64,000 nt of DNA from Maea johnstoni (lineage: Eukaryota > Annelida > Polychaeta > Spionida > Magelonidae), in NCBI GenBank assembly GCA_963942565.1, contig OZ012685.1, positions 47,456,610 through 47,520,609 on the forward strand, in the 5' to 3' direction. Made by a program: the position numbers and the translations under genes. The notes under the pieces are model-generated. The model did no database searches and was not told the DNA's origin. It saw only the letters and a list, made by a program, of their open reading frames with translations. This document shows positions 1 through 24,580 of this stretch, in pieces (position 1 is the first letter of the stretch; each line of letters begins with the position of its first letter).

Positions 1-883
<883 letters not shown>

Positions 884-1242
884 ATGCAAACAAAAATCGT
901 GGAATGAAAATGTCATGCATGAAAATGACATCTCCGTGCATAGAAAGGAAAATTCCCAACACCCCCCCCCCACCCGCGAATAAAGTTGTGGCATAAATTA
1001 TCTATGCATAGAAATACCCCCCCCCCCCGAAAAAAACGTGGCAGGCAATTTCCATGCATGAAAGTGACATTTCCATGCATGATCATGAGAATGTTGCCTT
1101 CCAAAATGTTCAAATATAGAATTCTCATCTATGAACATTTTGTGACCGACATCTTATTTTCATGCATGGAAATATCATTTTTCAAGCATAAAACTAAAAG
1201 TTTCAAGCATAAAAAATTCTTGCCACGATTTTCCCATGCATA
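884..1242. repeat. MITE-like element with CATGCATG motifs
   Basis: A segment rich in CATGCATGAAAATG-type motifs on both strands. Its ends are roughly inverted: ATGCAAACAAAAATCGTGG near 887 against the reverse complement of CCACGATTTTCCCATGCAT near 1225. It also contains two poly-C runs (962-972, 1018-1028). No coding capacity. A non-autonomous DNA element is inferred and the exact ends are uncertain. Confidence 0.5.
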
Positions 1243-1326
1243 TATATATATATTGTATGGGACAGTGTACGAACATTGACCATGTGTACACAAATGGCAA
1301 TTGTGGCTGAAAAAAATTCTACTTAC

Positions 1327-11905
<10,579 letters not shown>

Positions 11906-12599
11906 CTTGAAATGTAGTGGTTGCGGAACATGTGCATTGAGATATGTATTTTAATTTCAAATTTGACACATATGTGTTTTACTTCTCAATAGTAATCATC
12001 AATATTTGGAGATTCAAAGTTAACAAGAAGGAAAAATAGGGTATAGACTTGTGTATAACATATGAGTCACCTAGAAGAGTAATGCTTTTTTTCAACTATT
12101 TGGATCTGTTATGCAAGTCCTATGTTGTATTACAAAACAAACTTTGCTTAAAAATCTACTCAATTCAACATAGGAGTTAATGTATTCAGTACAAAAATAA
12201 TGTGGGTGTTAACAGTATATATGTCTTTAATTAGTGATTGAGAAGTTAGAAGGAACTATATTACATATCTATTTAAATGTATTCAAACATACATCAAGTA
12301 ATCGAAAATACATATTGAGTTTAGTAGTGATATAGTGTTTATGTGCTCAATGTTTGTATTGAGGGGTATATATTGTATGTTAACATGTACTCAAACATAA
12401 CAAGTAATCGAACTTTTTAATATTGAATTTTAGTAGTGATAGTATTCATGCGCTTAATTATTATAATAAAGACACAAGTGCGTGTAAGGAAGTATAATAG
12501 CAATGCCCTGAAGTCTCAGGAACACATCTTCGTGTATTAAGTAAAATAACTAAATGTTAAGTAGCATTCCTTATAATTACACACATGACACACATACAT
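11906..12599. other. AT-rich sequence up to gap
   Basis: Upstream (gene sense) of ABCC exon a. A diverged tandem duplication lies at about 12278-12460: ACTCAAACATAACAAGTAATCG and related words spaced about 107 bp. No exon recognised. Confidence 0.6.
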
Positions 12600-12799
12600 N
12601 NNNNNNNNNNNNNNNNNNNNNNNNNNNNNNNNNNNNNNNNNNNNNNNNNNNNNNNNNNNNNNNNNNNNNNNNNNNNNNNNNNNNNNNNNNNNNNNNNNNN
12701 NNNNNNNNNNNNNNNNNNNNNNNNNNNNNNNNNNNNNNNNNNNNNNNNNNNNNNNNNNNNNNNNNNNNNNNNNNNNNNNNNNNNNNNNNNNNNNNNNNN
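12600..12799. other. Assembly gap (200 N)
   Basis: Exactly 200 N, the same length as the gap at 33888-34087, so a placeholder of unknown true size. It sits where the next upstream ABCC exon could be. Confidence 1.
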
Positions 12800-13790
12800 T
12801 TCCCGGGGAAAACCACCGACTTACCACGAGTAACGACAACTTCCTCAAACGATCGAGCTGAATTCGAACTTTTGGCAATGCTGAGATACAGCTGAATGTC
12901 GATGTGCGATTTTATATTTAGACCATTGCCATTCGACAGTCCCACGTTTTGCGTCGGACATTGCTTGGTGGCAATGCCTTAGACCACTCGGCTGCTAGGG
13001 CAGTCCCTGTTATTGCCACATGTCATTGTGTGTTGCTGAATCCCATTGCTTACGACATTCAATATATAGACCTCCTTGTCATTCCTAGTCATTGGGGGAG
13101 TCACACGTTTTGCGTAGGACTTATTGCTTGGTGGCAATGCGTTAGACCACTCAACTGCTGGGGCAGTCCCTGTTATTGCCATATTTCAATTTGTGTTGCT
13201 GTATGACAATGCTGAAGACATATTTAATATTTATACCACCTTCCATTGGGAAAGTCCCACAAATTGCATAGACTATATTGGTGCCAATGCCTTAGACCAC
13301 TCGGCTACTGGGACAGTTCCTGTTATTGCCACATATCAATTTGTGTTGCTGTATCCCATTCCTAGTCATGAGGGCAATCCCACGTCCTGCGTAGGACTCA
13401 TTTCTCGGTGACAATGCCTTAGACCACTCAACTACTAGGGCAGTCCCTGTTATTGCCAAATCACATGTGTTACTGTATACCTATGCTTTAGACATATTTA
13501 ATACTTAGACCACCCTTCCATTGGACAGTCCCACGAATTGCATTGGACTTATTGCTTGATGGCAATGCCTTAGACCACTCAACTGCTTGGGCAGACCCTG
13601 TTATTGCCAAATATCTATTTGTGTTGCTGTATGACAGTGCTTAAGGCGTATTCAGTATTTAGACCACCTTGCCATTGGGGCAGTCCCACGAATTGCGGAG
13701 GAATTATTGCGTGCTTGCAATGCCTCAGACCACTCGGCTGCTGGGGAAGTCCCCGTTATTGCCACATATTAGTTTGAGTTGCCGTATGAC
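12800..13790 (+). repeat. SINE-derived ~150 bp tandem array
   Basis: Six copies of GGCAATGCCTTAGACCACTC at about 12969, 13133, 13281, 13406, 13559 and 13715, spaced 125-164 bp. Each is followed by GGGCAGTCCCTGTTATTGCC and AATTTGTGTTGCTGTAT. The array begins, next to the gap, with a reverse-oriented SINE piece (TTCGAACTTTTGGCAATGC, GGAAAACCACCGACTTACCA). On the minus strand the unit reads GTGGTCTAAGGCATTG, the SINE head motif. A three-copy inverted relative is at 42740-43260. Confidence 0.8.
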
Positions 13791-13904
13791 AAGTTGTAAA
13801 TGAGAGTTTAGATGTCTAGAAAATAATATTGACTAATGCCCTGAATTTAAATAGTGATACTACCCTCTCGTAGCACTATCGAATCACTGTGTCGCAGTTA
13901 GAAT

Positions 13905-14743
<839 letters not shown>

Positions 14744-15669
14744 CACAGGTAAAAGTTGACGGGCCTGTACATGCCCGTTCAAAACATGCCCGTTACATGC
14801 ATAATGATGCACAGCAATGTAACGGGCCCGTTTAAACAGGCCCGTCACAGGCCTGTAAATTCAAAATATCAAAAATCTAAAAACTAATGGAAAAGTTTTG
14901 TTTTTAGTTTTTTACCCATAAGATCTCACTTCCTAATGCCTTGCTAAGTTATTAGATCAGACACTGACAAGAGTTCAATGCTTCTCATACACCAATTTCT
15001 GATCTCTGACGTAATATCTGATCTTGCATCCCAATCCAATGCTTTGTCAATATCAGTGCAAAAAGAATAATGCTTGCAACAAAAAGATTCTGCTCAATTG
15101 ATTATTTGAGGTATTGAATATATTTAAACATTTAAAAAATATTTTCAAAGTTTTATTTGAGAAAAATATGATAAAAATATGGCTGTCAGATGTCTGAAGG
15201 CCCAACGGGCCTGTAACGGGCCCGTTACAGGCCCGTTATGGCATCCTTAAAAAATAAAAGTTCTGGCCTTATTATTGTCCATTATGGGCGCATCCTCTGT
15301 GGGCCCTGGGCATGAGACAATTCCAGTCCTGATACGGACCCGAAACTTATCGGCACCCACAGAGGCCCTAAAGTTTTACAACGGGCATGTAACGGCCCCG
15401 TTCAGACGGGCATGTAACGGCCCCATTTAGACGGTACAGTTAAATTATCTTCAAAGTGTTAAATAACGGGTTCGTTAGCACAATTATGCCACATGGTGCA
15501 AAACCAACACTTATGTATATGTTTATTAAATGATGTATCAACAGGCTCCCAAAAAGCCTGTCACAACATGCCCGTTATATTAACGGGCCCGTTTATACCT
15601 GTGCATCATTATGCATGTAACGGGCATGTTTTGAACGGGCATGTACAGGCCCGTTAACTTTTACCTGTG
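14744..15669. mobile_element. 926 bp TA-flanked element with ~70 bp TIRs and ACGGGCC repeats
   Basis: Both ends read CACAGGTAAAAGTT inward, with TA outside (14742-14743, 15670-15671). The inverted match continues about 70 bp through CATGCCCGTTACATGCATAA with a single mismatch seen (GTTGACGGG/GTTAACGGG). Subterminal and internal arrays of ACGGGC(C/A)(C/T)GT recur, e.g. at 15205-15240 and 15375-15425. No transposase frame. A non-autonomous Tc1/mariner- or pogo-type element is inferred from the TA and CA ends. Confidence 0.85.
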
Positions 15670-15755
15670 TACTTTTTCTCATTTTCAACAAAAAAATCTG
15701 AAAGAAGAAGTAAAATTTGAACGGGATACAAATTTCTAAAACTGTGATAGCTTAC

Positions 15756-15871
15756 CTTCGTTTTGTTGATCTTTCCTCCACATTTGTCAAAATTTGAAAG
15801 TCCCTGGTCCATTATTATGGTTAGAACCTCCGTTTGGAAACACGGTGCATTCAGTATGTACTTTGTATAGG
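15756..15871 (-). other. Candidate exon, unassigned
   Basis: 116 bp on the minus strand between acceptor gtttag and donor gtaagc. Open in one frame (YTKYILNAPCFQTEVL...DKCGGKINKTK), phase 0 at its 3' end as ABCC exon a requires. I cannot match it to ABCC or any other family. It could be chance. Confidence 0.2.
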
Positions 15872-16380
15872 CTAAACGCTGGGTAGAGGAAAAACGGAAT
15901 CAAGGAAATTAACCCAACAAGCTACTTTAATTGTATTGGGTGGTATTGTTTATTGACCGTGCTCGAGAGCGCAAATATTACAAATACATATTTTACAACA
16001 AAATATAACAAAAAAACAAACAGAACAAAAACACGAAATAAACTATAGACGAGAAATACCTCACATAATCTATACTTATTAGTGCCTAGCTAGACGCGAG
16101 GTTCCGGAACCCGCCGATAGGCTGCTTCAAACACGTCGAATGCCTTTGTGGAACGCCTTGGATTGTTTCATTACTGAAAACTTGGTTCTTCCAGTTATGT
16201 ATAATAGCGTCAACTCTGTTTGGTCAAACAGCATGGATACATTCAATGGACTAATTGTACTAAGAATACACTTTTAGGAAATTAAATAACCAGTGAAATT
16301 AGCGATTTTACAGTTTTGATGACGTCACAAGTAATTGGAAGCTAATTATAGAACGCGACGGTGGCGACGCGTAGCTATAG

Positions 16381-16424
16381 CGGCGTTCATTTACACTACA
16401 GACCTGTAGTGTAAATGAACGCCG
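16381..16424. repeat. Perfect 21-bp hairpin
   Basis: CGGCGTTCATTTACACTACAG, then AC, then its exact reverse complement. No mismatch in 42 paired bases and only a two-base loop. The flanks are not inverted. It is followed by a poly-C run (16450-16465). Confidence 0.97.
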
Positions 16425-16799
16425 AACACGAACACGTTACAGTCAACCTCCCCCCCCCCCCCCCCTACTACACCCATTCTACTGCCGACACATGGCATCC
16501 AACCCTAGTTCCGAAAAAACTCTGGATACTTTGTAATATGAAACTGGATACTTCGATTGTACAGCAGACGTGCAGGACGGATGTGGTCTTATATCTCATC
16601 TTTCCGGTTTCTAGTCAAATGTCGAAGCAGGAAGTATGTGTAATGTCTTGCCAAACGTGGGAACGTTCTATAATACTACTATAATGAGATGTCGCTCATT
16701 TATGAATACTAAGCGTACATCTTAATTCCTGAAATCCAAAGGCTTTCCACGCAAATGTATTTTGGCAGAAAATCACAACCTAATCAATAATTAATTAAT

Positions 16800-16960
16800 T
16801 GATATTCTTTTTAGCGCCCTTTTAACCTTATATAATGTTCAAAAGCGCTATATAAAGAATAGTCAATGGACATGTGTTTATAGACCATATTATCAAATAA
16901 ACTCCTTTCGAAATAGCAATGTTTTCAGCTGTGTCAGTTTTGCACACTATCAGCAACGAT
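16800..16960 (-). repeat. LINE 3'-end fragment
   Basis: Shares with 44780-44920 the words AAAGCGCTATATAAAGAA, CAAATAAACTCCTTTCGAAA and AGCAATGTTTTCAGC, i.e. the extreme 3' end of the CR1/L2-type LINE fragment described there, diverged. Confidence 0.65.
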
Positions 16961-17529
<569 letters not shown>

Positions 17530-17855
17530 TATTTATTAATTATATGCCTACTGCTCATTCTCTGCTGTGATTGGCCAGATCATGGTCACATGACCCCCTT
17601 ACAAAATATTTGGGTGCAATATTACTTTCCAATATTTCTTTTCCAACTTTTTAAATTCTCAAAGAGATGTTTTTTATTGCATCTATTAATACATATGCGT
17701 CATCGTATTGAATTTCAAACACAGGTAATCACATAATACTCAAAGCACGTATCAGGTTAACTACAATATAAAAGCCATTACAAATATTGATATTACAAAT
17801 GCTGATACATGTAGCGGCAAAAATAAAAAAAGGGAAATAGTTCAATATCCATTAC

Positions 17856-17925
17856 CAAAGTGCGTCAAGGAGTCACTGTATTCCACTCCATTCTCCATTC
17901 TTAACTTGAACTCTTGAAAAGGAAC
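17856..17925 (-). other. Candidate exon, unassigned
   Basis: 70 bp between acceptor ctgttag and donor gtaatg, open as VPFQEFKLRMENGVEYSDSL and a few more. Its one-base overhang fits the two-base start of the candidate at 15756-15871, a one-in-three coincidence. No family recognised. Confidence 0.15.
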
Positions 17926-17929
17926 CTAA

Positions 17930-19688
17930 CAGAAGTGAATAGAGACTAGGAACTCAAAAGAGTTTGGGCTTCTTGTAAAATCATGATTAGGTAGGGAATT
18001 AGGAAACATAAAATCTAATAAAAGCTGTGAAACCTATTATCATAAGATAACATTCTGACGTTTAATTATGCATTTAATTAATTTAGCGTATCTAATGCGA
18101 TAAAAAGTGTTATTGTTTGCACTTACTCCAATATCTTTATTTATGAGTTACACTTTCCAGAGTACCCTATTACTATTCAAATCCAGTGAAATAACCCAAT
18201 GCAAGAGGTTGTGAGATAGGTGTTTATATTAACTGTTCAGGAGGGAAATCGCGCTGTTTTGCAGGGGGTGCCCGCGGTTGCAAAAATAGGGCATGTTGTA
18301 GTGTGGTTGTGGGGATCCGTGCGCCGAAACTGATGGCCGGCGCACCGATCCAAGGCCCAAATACAGGGCATCACTGGTTGCACACTCCATAGTTGTGGAA
18401 GTAAACTGTTTGAAATCACTTTGTTTGTCTTACATTCTCTTACACCACCCACCCCAGCACTAATTCTAATAATTAACGTGTATAAACTGGTTTACTTCCT
18501 AAACAATATCTTATATAAGAATACTAGTCTTTTAACCATTTTAATTTCCATGAAACTCTACAAAGAAAATCCTACTTCATAAATTTCAACCATCTGAGAT
18601 TCAAAAGCTAATAGAGTGGCATGTAATTTCCTTGATGTTCCAGCTAAGAGAATTGCGAAGATGGTTCAGACAAATTTTAGAAACATTTTAAATGAGCAAT
18701 TCTGATTTTTTTTCATTAAAGTAGCACATGGGGATCAAACCAGGAATTTAAGAAAGACCATCTTAACCCTACTCCTGAGTGGTAGCAGGTAGAAAATATC
18801 ATAACCAAGCGTCCTTAGTCAGCCCATATTCTATGTCATTTCAATATTTACAACTTTTCATTCAAATGAAATAATCTCACTACTTGCACAGGTGCATTTA
18901 ACTAGCTTACACTGGTTCTCATCACCATAACTTAAGTAAATTATCATATTAAGTAAATTACCTTGATGCAGATATTTAAGTAGTTTGATATACTGGCTAG
19001 ATTTACATTTAATACATCTGACACAACTTAAAAGAGAGCCAAATCTGATTAGATAAATTAGCCATCCACGCCAATAGAATAAATCTTTTCTAAGGATAAA
19101 CTCTGATGTAATACATTACTACAAGTTAATGTTCCTATTCCATACTTAAAAACCCTTATAAATCCGTGAAAGGCAGTCAGTAGCGTGTCATGACTGCACG
19201 ATTCCGGGATAAAGTACATGCAATTACGAGACGAGTGTACAGGCTTGGTACAGTATTTGAATTTGGCGCCAATACTACGCGGTCGATGACGTCAACAATC
19301 AGGTCAGCGTGAGTTGCCGGCTTCAATAATTGTCATGGCAATAGACATTCCTATGGGACACCGGCTCAGGTCTAAATGATTAGTGTGATTCAATAGATGC
19401 CAATGTTTTACTATACCCCACATGTGCTTGAAGGTCGGACATATTTGTGCCACTATATCTTTTCTCGCATGCACTACTTTTGTACTAGTACGCTGTGAGG
19501 ACTTGTTGCCATTCGCACCATATGGTGTGCAGGAATTTGAAAGAAATAGTGCACGGGAGAACAGGCGCGCCTGGCACGGACATGGGAACCTTTCCATTGA
19601 AAAAAACTGCAAGCCCTGCTAATCTAATACTACATGTAAAAAATGTGTGTTTTCTGGTATCCGCTTTCTTTCAGGGCAGATAAAGTTA
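17930..19688. other. No gene recognised; GC-richer patch at 18240-18440
   Basis: AT-rich sequence except 18240-18440, which carries GGGGATCCGTGCGCCG and its near-inverted CGGCGCACCGATCC and is open on the minus strand (18452-18237) without recognisable motifs. A second patch at 19190-19330 has several CpG (GGCGCCAATACTACGCGG). Either could be an exon or promoter remnant, but I have no positive evidence. Confidence 0.35.
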
Positions 19689-19693
19689 GCCAC

Positions 19694-19915
19694 TGTTATA
19701 TGATGGTGTGAATGGAAGATGTCTTGGATTGAGGACGGACAATCAGACTACCATAAATCAACCTTTATTGAAGACAGCCATGTTGAAGTACCGAATCCCA
19801 TAAGCCCACAGGGCAGGAAGTTAACCGACTAGTGACATCTAGTGGATAGGTTGGTAATCAATAATGTCAGAGGGTGCTGCCATCTATTGAGATGCTAAAT
19901 AACTATAATATAACA
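19694..19915 (-). repeat. 3' LTR of the Ty3/gypsy element
   Basis: 222 bp, identical by eye to 24359-24580. A purine-rich tract precedes it on the element strand. Confidence 0.96.
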
Positions 19916-19930
19916 TCCCCCTCATTTTAA
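19916..19930 (-). other. Polypurine tract of the Ty3/gypsy element
   Basis: Element strand reads AAAATGAGGGGGA just before the 3' LTR, the expected plus-strand primer position. Confidence 0.75.
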
Positions 19931-20211
19931 GCAAGATGGAGTCCATGTTCTCAACGAACTTAAAGTCCTTACTTCAGCAAAATGTCAACCCATGGGTTTT
20001 CCGTAAACCAAAATGGTCTACTAACTAAATACTACAAAGTTACAGAAATTAGCACTATCTTAACTTAAAACGATTTCTGGACAGTTCTAAGCTTGTAATG
20101 TCCAACTTTGACAACTTACATAACCTTAACTAACATGGTGCAGGGAGTGGACTATCCCAGACCAGTAAGTCATATTTGGGGATTATTCTGCCCCAGAACC
20201 TTGTATATGAC

Positions 20212-23200
20212 TTAAGAGTTGCCTACACCCAATCTATCAGGGGGTCGACTTAGGCGACCAGACCGAGTGATTGTTGTTGCCGGTCCACTTGGCCCTGCTG
20301 GTCTTGGAGTGGCAGGACTTCGAACAACAGGTTTCACTGGTGTTTGTTGGGTAGTTGGCATAGGTGTCAGCGTCGGGGCAGCTACTGATTGAGGTTTCTC
20401 CGGTGGTACATCCGATGCCTGATGTGGGGGCTGCGGAAGATCCAAAGTAGCTGGAATTGGTGTGCCCTGTTCTGGGACCAACGTAGACTCTTGTCTGGGT
20501 CTTAGCAGAACCCTATTCCTTCTGAGATATCTCCCAGTCTTGTTACACCTGATAGTGTAGGATCTTGGTTCAGGTCCATATCCCATAACGACCCCAGGTG
20601 ACCACGTTCTTTGGGCCACATCTTGATACCACACGGGTTGTTGTGGGTTGAGTTCTGAATAGATACGTTTGCAGTTCATCATCCGGCCTTCCCCCTGTGT
20701 CCTACGGTGCATCTCGTTAACAGGACCTCTAGCCCTAACTGGTAGGTTACTTGGAATAACACGACCGAACAACAACTCTGCTGGTGATGGAATCTCTGGA
20801 CCTAGTGGGGTAGTTCGGAGCATCAACAATGCCTTGTCAGTGTCTCTCCCTGATTTCCTAATCAAACCCTTTACGGTGCGAACGGCTCTCTCAATAAAAC
20901 CATGTGACTTCGGGTGCCACAGGGGCTGGTGATATGTGTGATGCCGAATTGGCTAAGCATCTGTTTGTATGCTCTCCCTATGAATTGTGGACCGTTATCT
21001 GAGATGATGGTGTTCGGAATCCCAAACACAGAAAACATTCTACTAGTCAGGTCAGCAATCCGTTCACTACGAGTGTCCGAACCTAACTTCTCAATCAACG
21101 GGAACCTTGTGTAGTAATCTGAGACGAGAAGGTAGTCAACACCATCAAGAGTGAACATATCTGTTCCAAGTGTGTGCCATGGAACATTGGGCAGATCATC
21201 AGCAACAGGCAAGGGTTTCTCAGGGGGCTGTGAGGCTTGGTACCGCTGGCACAGCTCACAGTCACGAATTACCTTTTCAATATCTTTATCTATTCCTGGC
21301 CAGTAGATGGATGATTTGACACGCTGCTGCGAACGTGTAATACCTTGGTGACCTGTATGGACTTCAGTAAGGTACTGTTGTTGTAACTGTTCAGGCACAA
21401 TGACCCGAGATCCCTTGAGTATAACACCATCCTCAACACACAATTCATCTCTGAAGGACCAAAATGGTCTCACATCATTGTGAAGATCTCGCATGTAGGC
21501 CGGGAATCCATTAAAGATGATGTCCATCAAACGACTGAGGGTGGAATCCTGCCGTGTTGCCACACGAAGCTCTTCTAGTCGAGGGTTACTGAACTGAATC
21601 AGGCAAACCCGAACATCCAGTTCGATCTCGTGATGCTGGGTACTGATAGGTAATCTGGATAAACTATCAGCAAGCGTCATTTCTTTACCAGGCCGGTAGC
21701 GGATTGTATAGTCATACCGCTGGAGTCGAAGAAGCATCCTTTGTAGGCGGACAGGTGCTGACGCCAAATTCTTCCTGGCGATCATTTCTAGTGGTTTGTG
21801 ATCTGACTCAATTATGACCTCACGGCCAAAGATGTATGTATCAAATCGCTCCGCACCGAACACACAAGCCAGCATCTCACGCTCTATGTTGGCATACCTC
21901 TTTTCAGTGTCCGTCAAGCTTTTGGATGCATAGGCTATGACATTACCATTCTGTGTGAGGGCTGCACCCAAGGCATTCTGGCTTGCATCTACCTGTATGA
22001 CAGCAGGCATCTTTGGATCATAATAGGTCAATTGGCTAGCATTGCAAATCAGTTGTTTCAGTTTCTCGAAAGCTTTCTTGTGTTCAGGATGCCACTGAAA
22101 TTCGCTGTCTTTTCGGAGCAGCAGCCGAAGTGGAGTTGTATGCTCACTCAAGTTTGGAATGAATGCTGAGAGGTAAGTGATCATTCCCAACAAGGACTGC
22201 ACTTCAGCCGTGTTTGTGGGAGGGGCAAGGTCCCGAATAGCCTGGACTTTCATGGGGTCAGGCTTCACACCATCCTTGTTGTATAGTTCTCCAAAGAACA
22301 TGATCTCCTCCGTTAGGATCTTACATTTTGCAGGGTTGAACACCAAGTTCATTTCGCGGGCGCGGTCCATCAGCTTTTGTAAGTTACTGTCATGCTCAGC
22401 TCGATCTTTCCCAAACACTGCAATGTCATCTGTAATTGACACAACCCCTGTCAGGCCTTCTAGGGCGATATCCATGGCAGCCTGAAACAGGTCCTGACTG
22501 ACATTCAGACCAAATGGAAGTCTTTGGAAACAGTACCGCCCAAACGGGGTATTGAACGTGGTTAGGGGTTGACTATCCTCATGGAGTTGAATAGCCCAGT
22601 ATCCAGATTTTGCATCAAGCTTGCTGAAGCATGTTGCACCTGCAAATTTGTGCTTAAGTTCCTCCATGGTAGGAGTGTGATGAGGACCCCTCTTCAGCGC
22701 ATTATTCAAGTCGTTTGGATCCAAACAGATACGAAGGCTACCATCTCCCTTAATGACATATGTGATGCTTGACACCCAGTCGGTAGGTTCAGTGATGCGG
22801 CGAATTACACCAAGTGATGTCATGCGATCCAGCTCAGCTTTTATCTTCTCACGCATTTGGATCTGTGGTCGACGTGGCGGATGTATGACTGGTGTAGCAT
22901 CTTTCTTCAGCACAAGACGGTATGTCCCAGGCAATTTTCCAATTCCTGTGAAGCGATCAGGGTATTGCATCTTCAAACGCTGCAACTCAGTCTTGTCCTT
23001 ATGCTCATCAGATTCCATGTTAATATTATAGTTGAGCTGAACAAGACCCAAGTCCCTCGAAGTGGTAAGTCCAAAGATGACTGGACCCTGTGTTTCTGCC
23101 ACAAAGAATTGTGCCATCACAGACTTTCCTCCTTGGAAACTGCAACGGAGCTTAATAAAGCCATAATGTGTGATGTGCGTATTATTGTAGGCTGTCAGCA

Positions 23201-24248
23201 CTGTCTTGGATGGTGTTGTAGTCTTGGGTTTACCTTCCGCGTCGAGGAGTTTAGGAAATATCTGTTGGAAGGTTCTTAGTGGCATGATATTTCCCTGAGC
23301 TCCAGTGTCAACTTTGCCTCGCAAATTTGTTGGACGACCAGGATATGGTACAATCTGAATTGTAGCATAGGCTTCCGTCTGGCTGCTTCCCTCATCTGTA
23401 GTGAGTGTGCTGAACTGAAGATGCTCAAATTTGTCTGCCAAATCCTCACAGTTGATCTCATGTATAGCATTTTGTTTCTGTCGCATTTTCTGTTTTGATT
23501 GGCAGACCGATCGAAAATGACCTAATTTCTGACATCCATGACATTTTTGACCATGAGCCGGACATTTATAGGCTTCATGTGTGTAACCACAGTTACGGCA
23601 TTTTGAACCTGTTGAACCTGCATTTTGCTGGATAGCACGACCTCTCTGGCCTCTACCACGCTGTCTCCCACGAAACTGACCTCTCCTTGTGACAGCATAC
23701 ACTTTGGTACTGTTGGGCTGGGTTATAACCTGTGCATTGATCAGCTCATATTGACGAGACCTTTCAATAGCTAAGTCTAGTGTCAGCGCAGCGTTTCTCT
23801 GCAGCTCTTTCTTCAATTCCACATCACGAATTCCAACAACAAACTGATCTCTGATGCCTTCATTTTTGTCAGTAAAATCACATTTCTCTGCAAGGTCAAA
23901 TAAGGCACGTAGATAGGCTTCTATGCTCTCCTCTGGATTTTGGTACCTTTGGTGGAAAACTGACCTCCAGTGAATAACATTCCTCCTAGGTTGGAAGTAT
24001 CTGTCATATGCACCAATTACAGGATCCCATCTTGTACTGTCCTCAGCTGATAGTCCAAATTGTGCAAATATAGTCTCTGCCTGAGGTCCCATGGTGTAAA
24101 TCAGTGTACTGACCTGTATTTCCTCCTCCTCAGCAGTTATCTTGGCAGCCTGTCTAAACCGCTCAAACCTTTTCCGCCAGTTAGGCCATTCCTCTGGGTG
24201 TGTGAAGTCAAAAGCTGCTGGTGGTAGAAGTTTTGCCATGTTGCTCAC
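20212..24248 (-). CDS. Gag-Pol coding region of the Ty3/gypsy element (fossil, about one break)
   Basis: Read on the minus strand. Gag at about 24.25-23.6 kb, then two CCHC zinc knuckles at about 23.6-23.5 kb (CRNCGYTHEAYKC, CHGCQKLGHFRSVC). Aspartic protease at about 23.3 kb (VDTGAQGNI). Reverse transcriptase at about 22.85-22.3 kb (SKLDAKSGYWAIQLHE, ITDDIAVFG). RNase H at about 22.0-21.65 kb (QVDASQNALGAAL). Integrase with an HHCC zinc-binding segment at about 21.4-21.25 kb and a catalytic core after it. A basic, proline-rich C-terminal tail runs to about 20.2 kb. As is usual for the family, the products would be made as one polyprotein and cut by the protease. Confidence 0.95.
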
Positions 24249-24340
24249 ATGGGCTGATACACAGAGTCCTGATAAGCAGTTTTGAAGGAATCCTCCAAGA
24301 AAAAGTCACTCAAAACACATCCTGCAATATCAGTATGTTC

Positions 24341-24358
24341 CCAGTTCCGCTGTCACCA
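24341..24358 (-). other. Primer-binding site of the Ty3/gypsy element
   Basis: Element strand reads TGGTGACAGCGGAAC immediately after the 5' LTR. TGG is the usual complement of a tRNA CCA end. The primer tRNA was not identified. Confidence 0.75.
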
Positions 24359-24580
24359 TGTTATATGATGGTGTGAATGGAAGATGTCTTGGATTGAGGA
24401 CGGACAATCAGACTACCATAAATCAACCTTTATTGAAGACAGCCATGTTGAAGTACCGAATCCCATAAGCCCACAGGGCAGGAAGTTAACCGACTAGTGA
24501 CATCTAGTGGATAGGTTGGTAATCAATAATGTCAGAGGGTGCTGCCATCTATTGAGATGCTAAATAACTATAATATAACA
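24359..24580 (-). repeat. 5' LTR of the Ty3/gypsy element
   Basis: 222 bp, TGTTATATTATAG..ATATAACA on the element strand, identical by eye to the other LTR. The primer-binding site follows directly on its inner side. Confidence 0.96.

Larger units (their letters stand above)
19694..24580 (-). mobile_element. Ty3/gypsy (Metaviridae) LTR retrotransposon, nearly whole, young
   Basis: A 4887 bp element on the minus strand: LTRs of 222 bp at 19694-19915 and 24359-24580 with TG..CA ends, flanked by the 5-bp target duplication GCCAC (19689-19693, 24581-24585). Part order gag, protease, reverse transcriptase, RNase H, integrase is that of Ty3/gypsy; Ty1/copia puts integrase before RT. By eye the two LTRs are identical, so the insertion is very recent. 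The coding region looks almost complete, with about one break. No envelope-like frame is seen. It lies about 115 bp outside the left arm of the giant inverted duplication. Confidence 0.97.

Noticed and set aside
12537-12945. Open frames running through N
   Set aside because: They exist only because unknown bases hide stops; the same holds at 33687-34181.
20669-23279. Plus-strand open frames over the LTR element
   Set aside because: Antisense shadows of the minus-strand Gag-Pol region.
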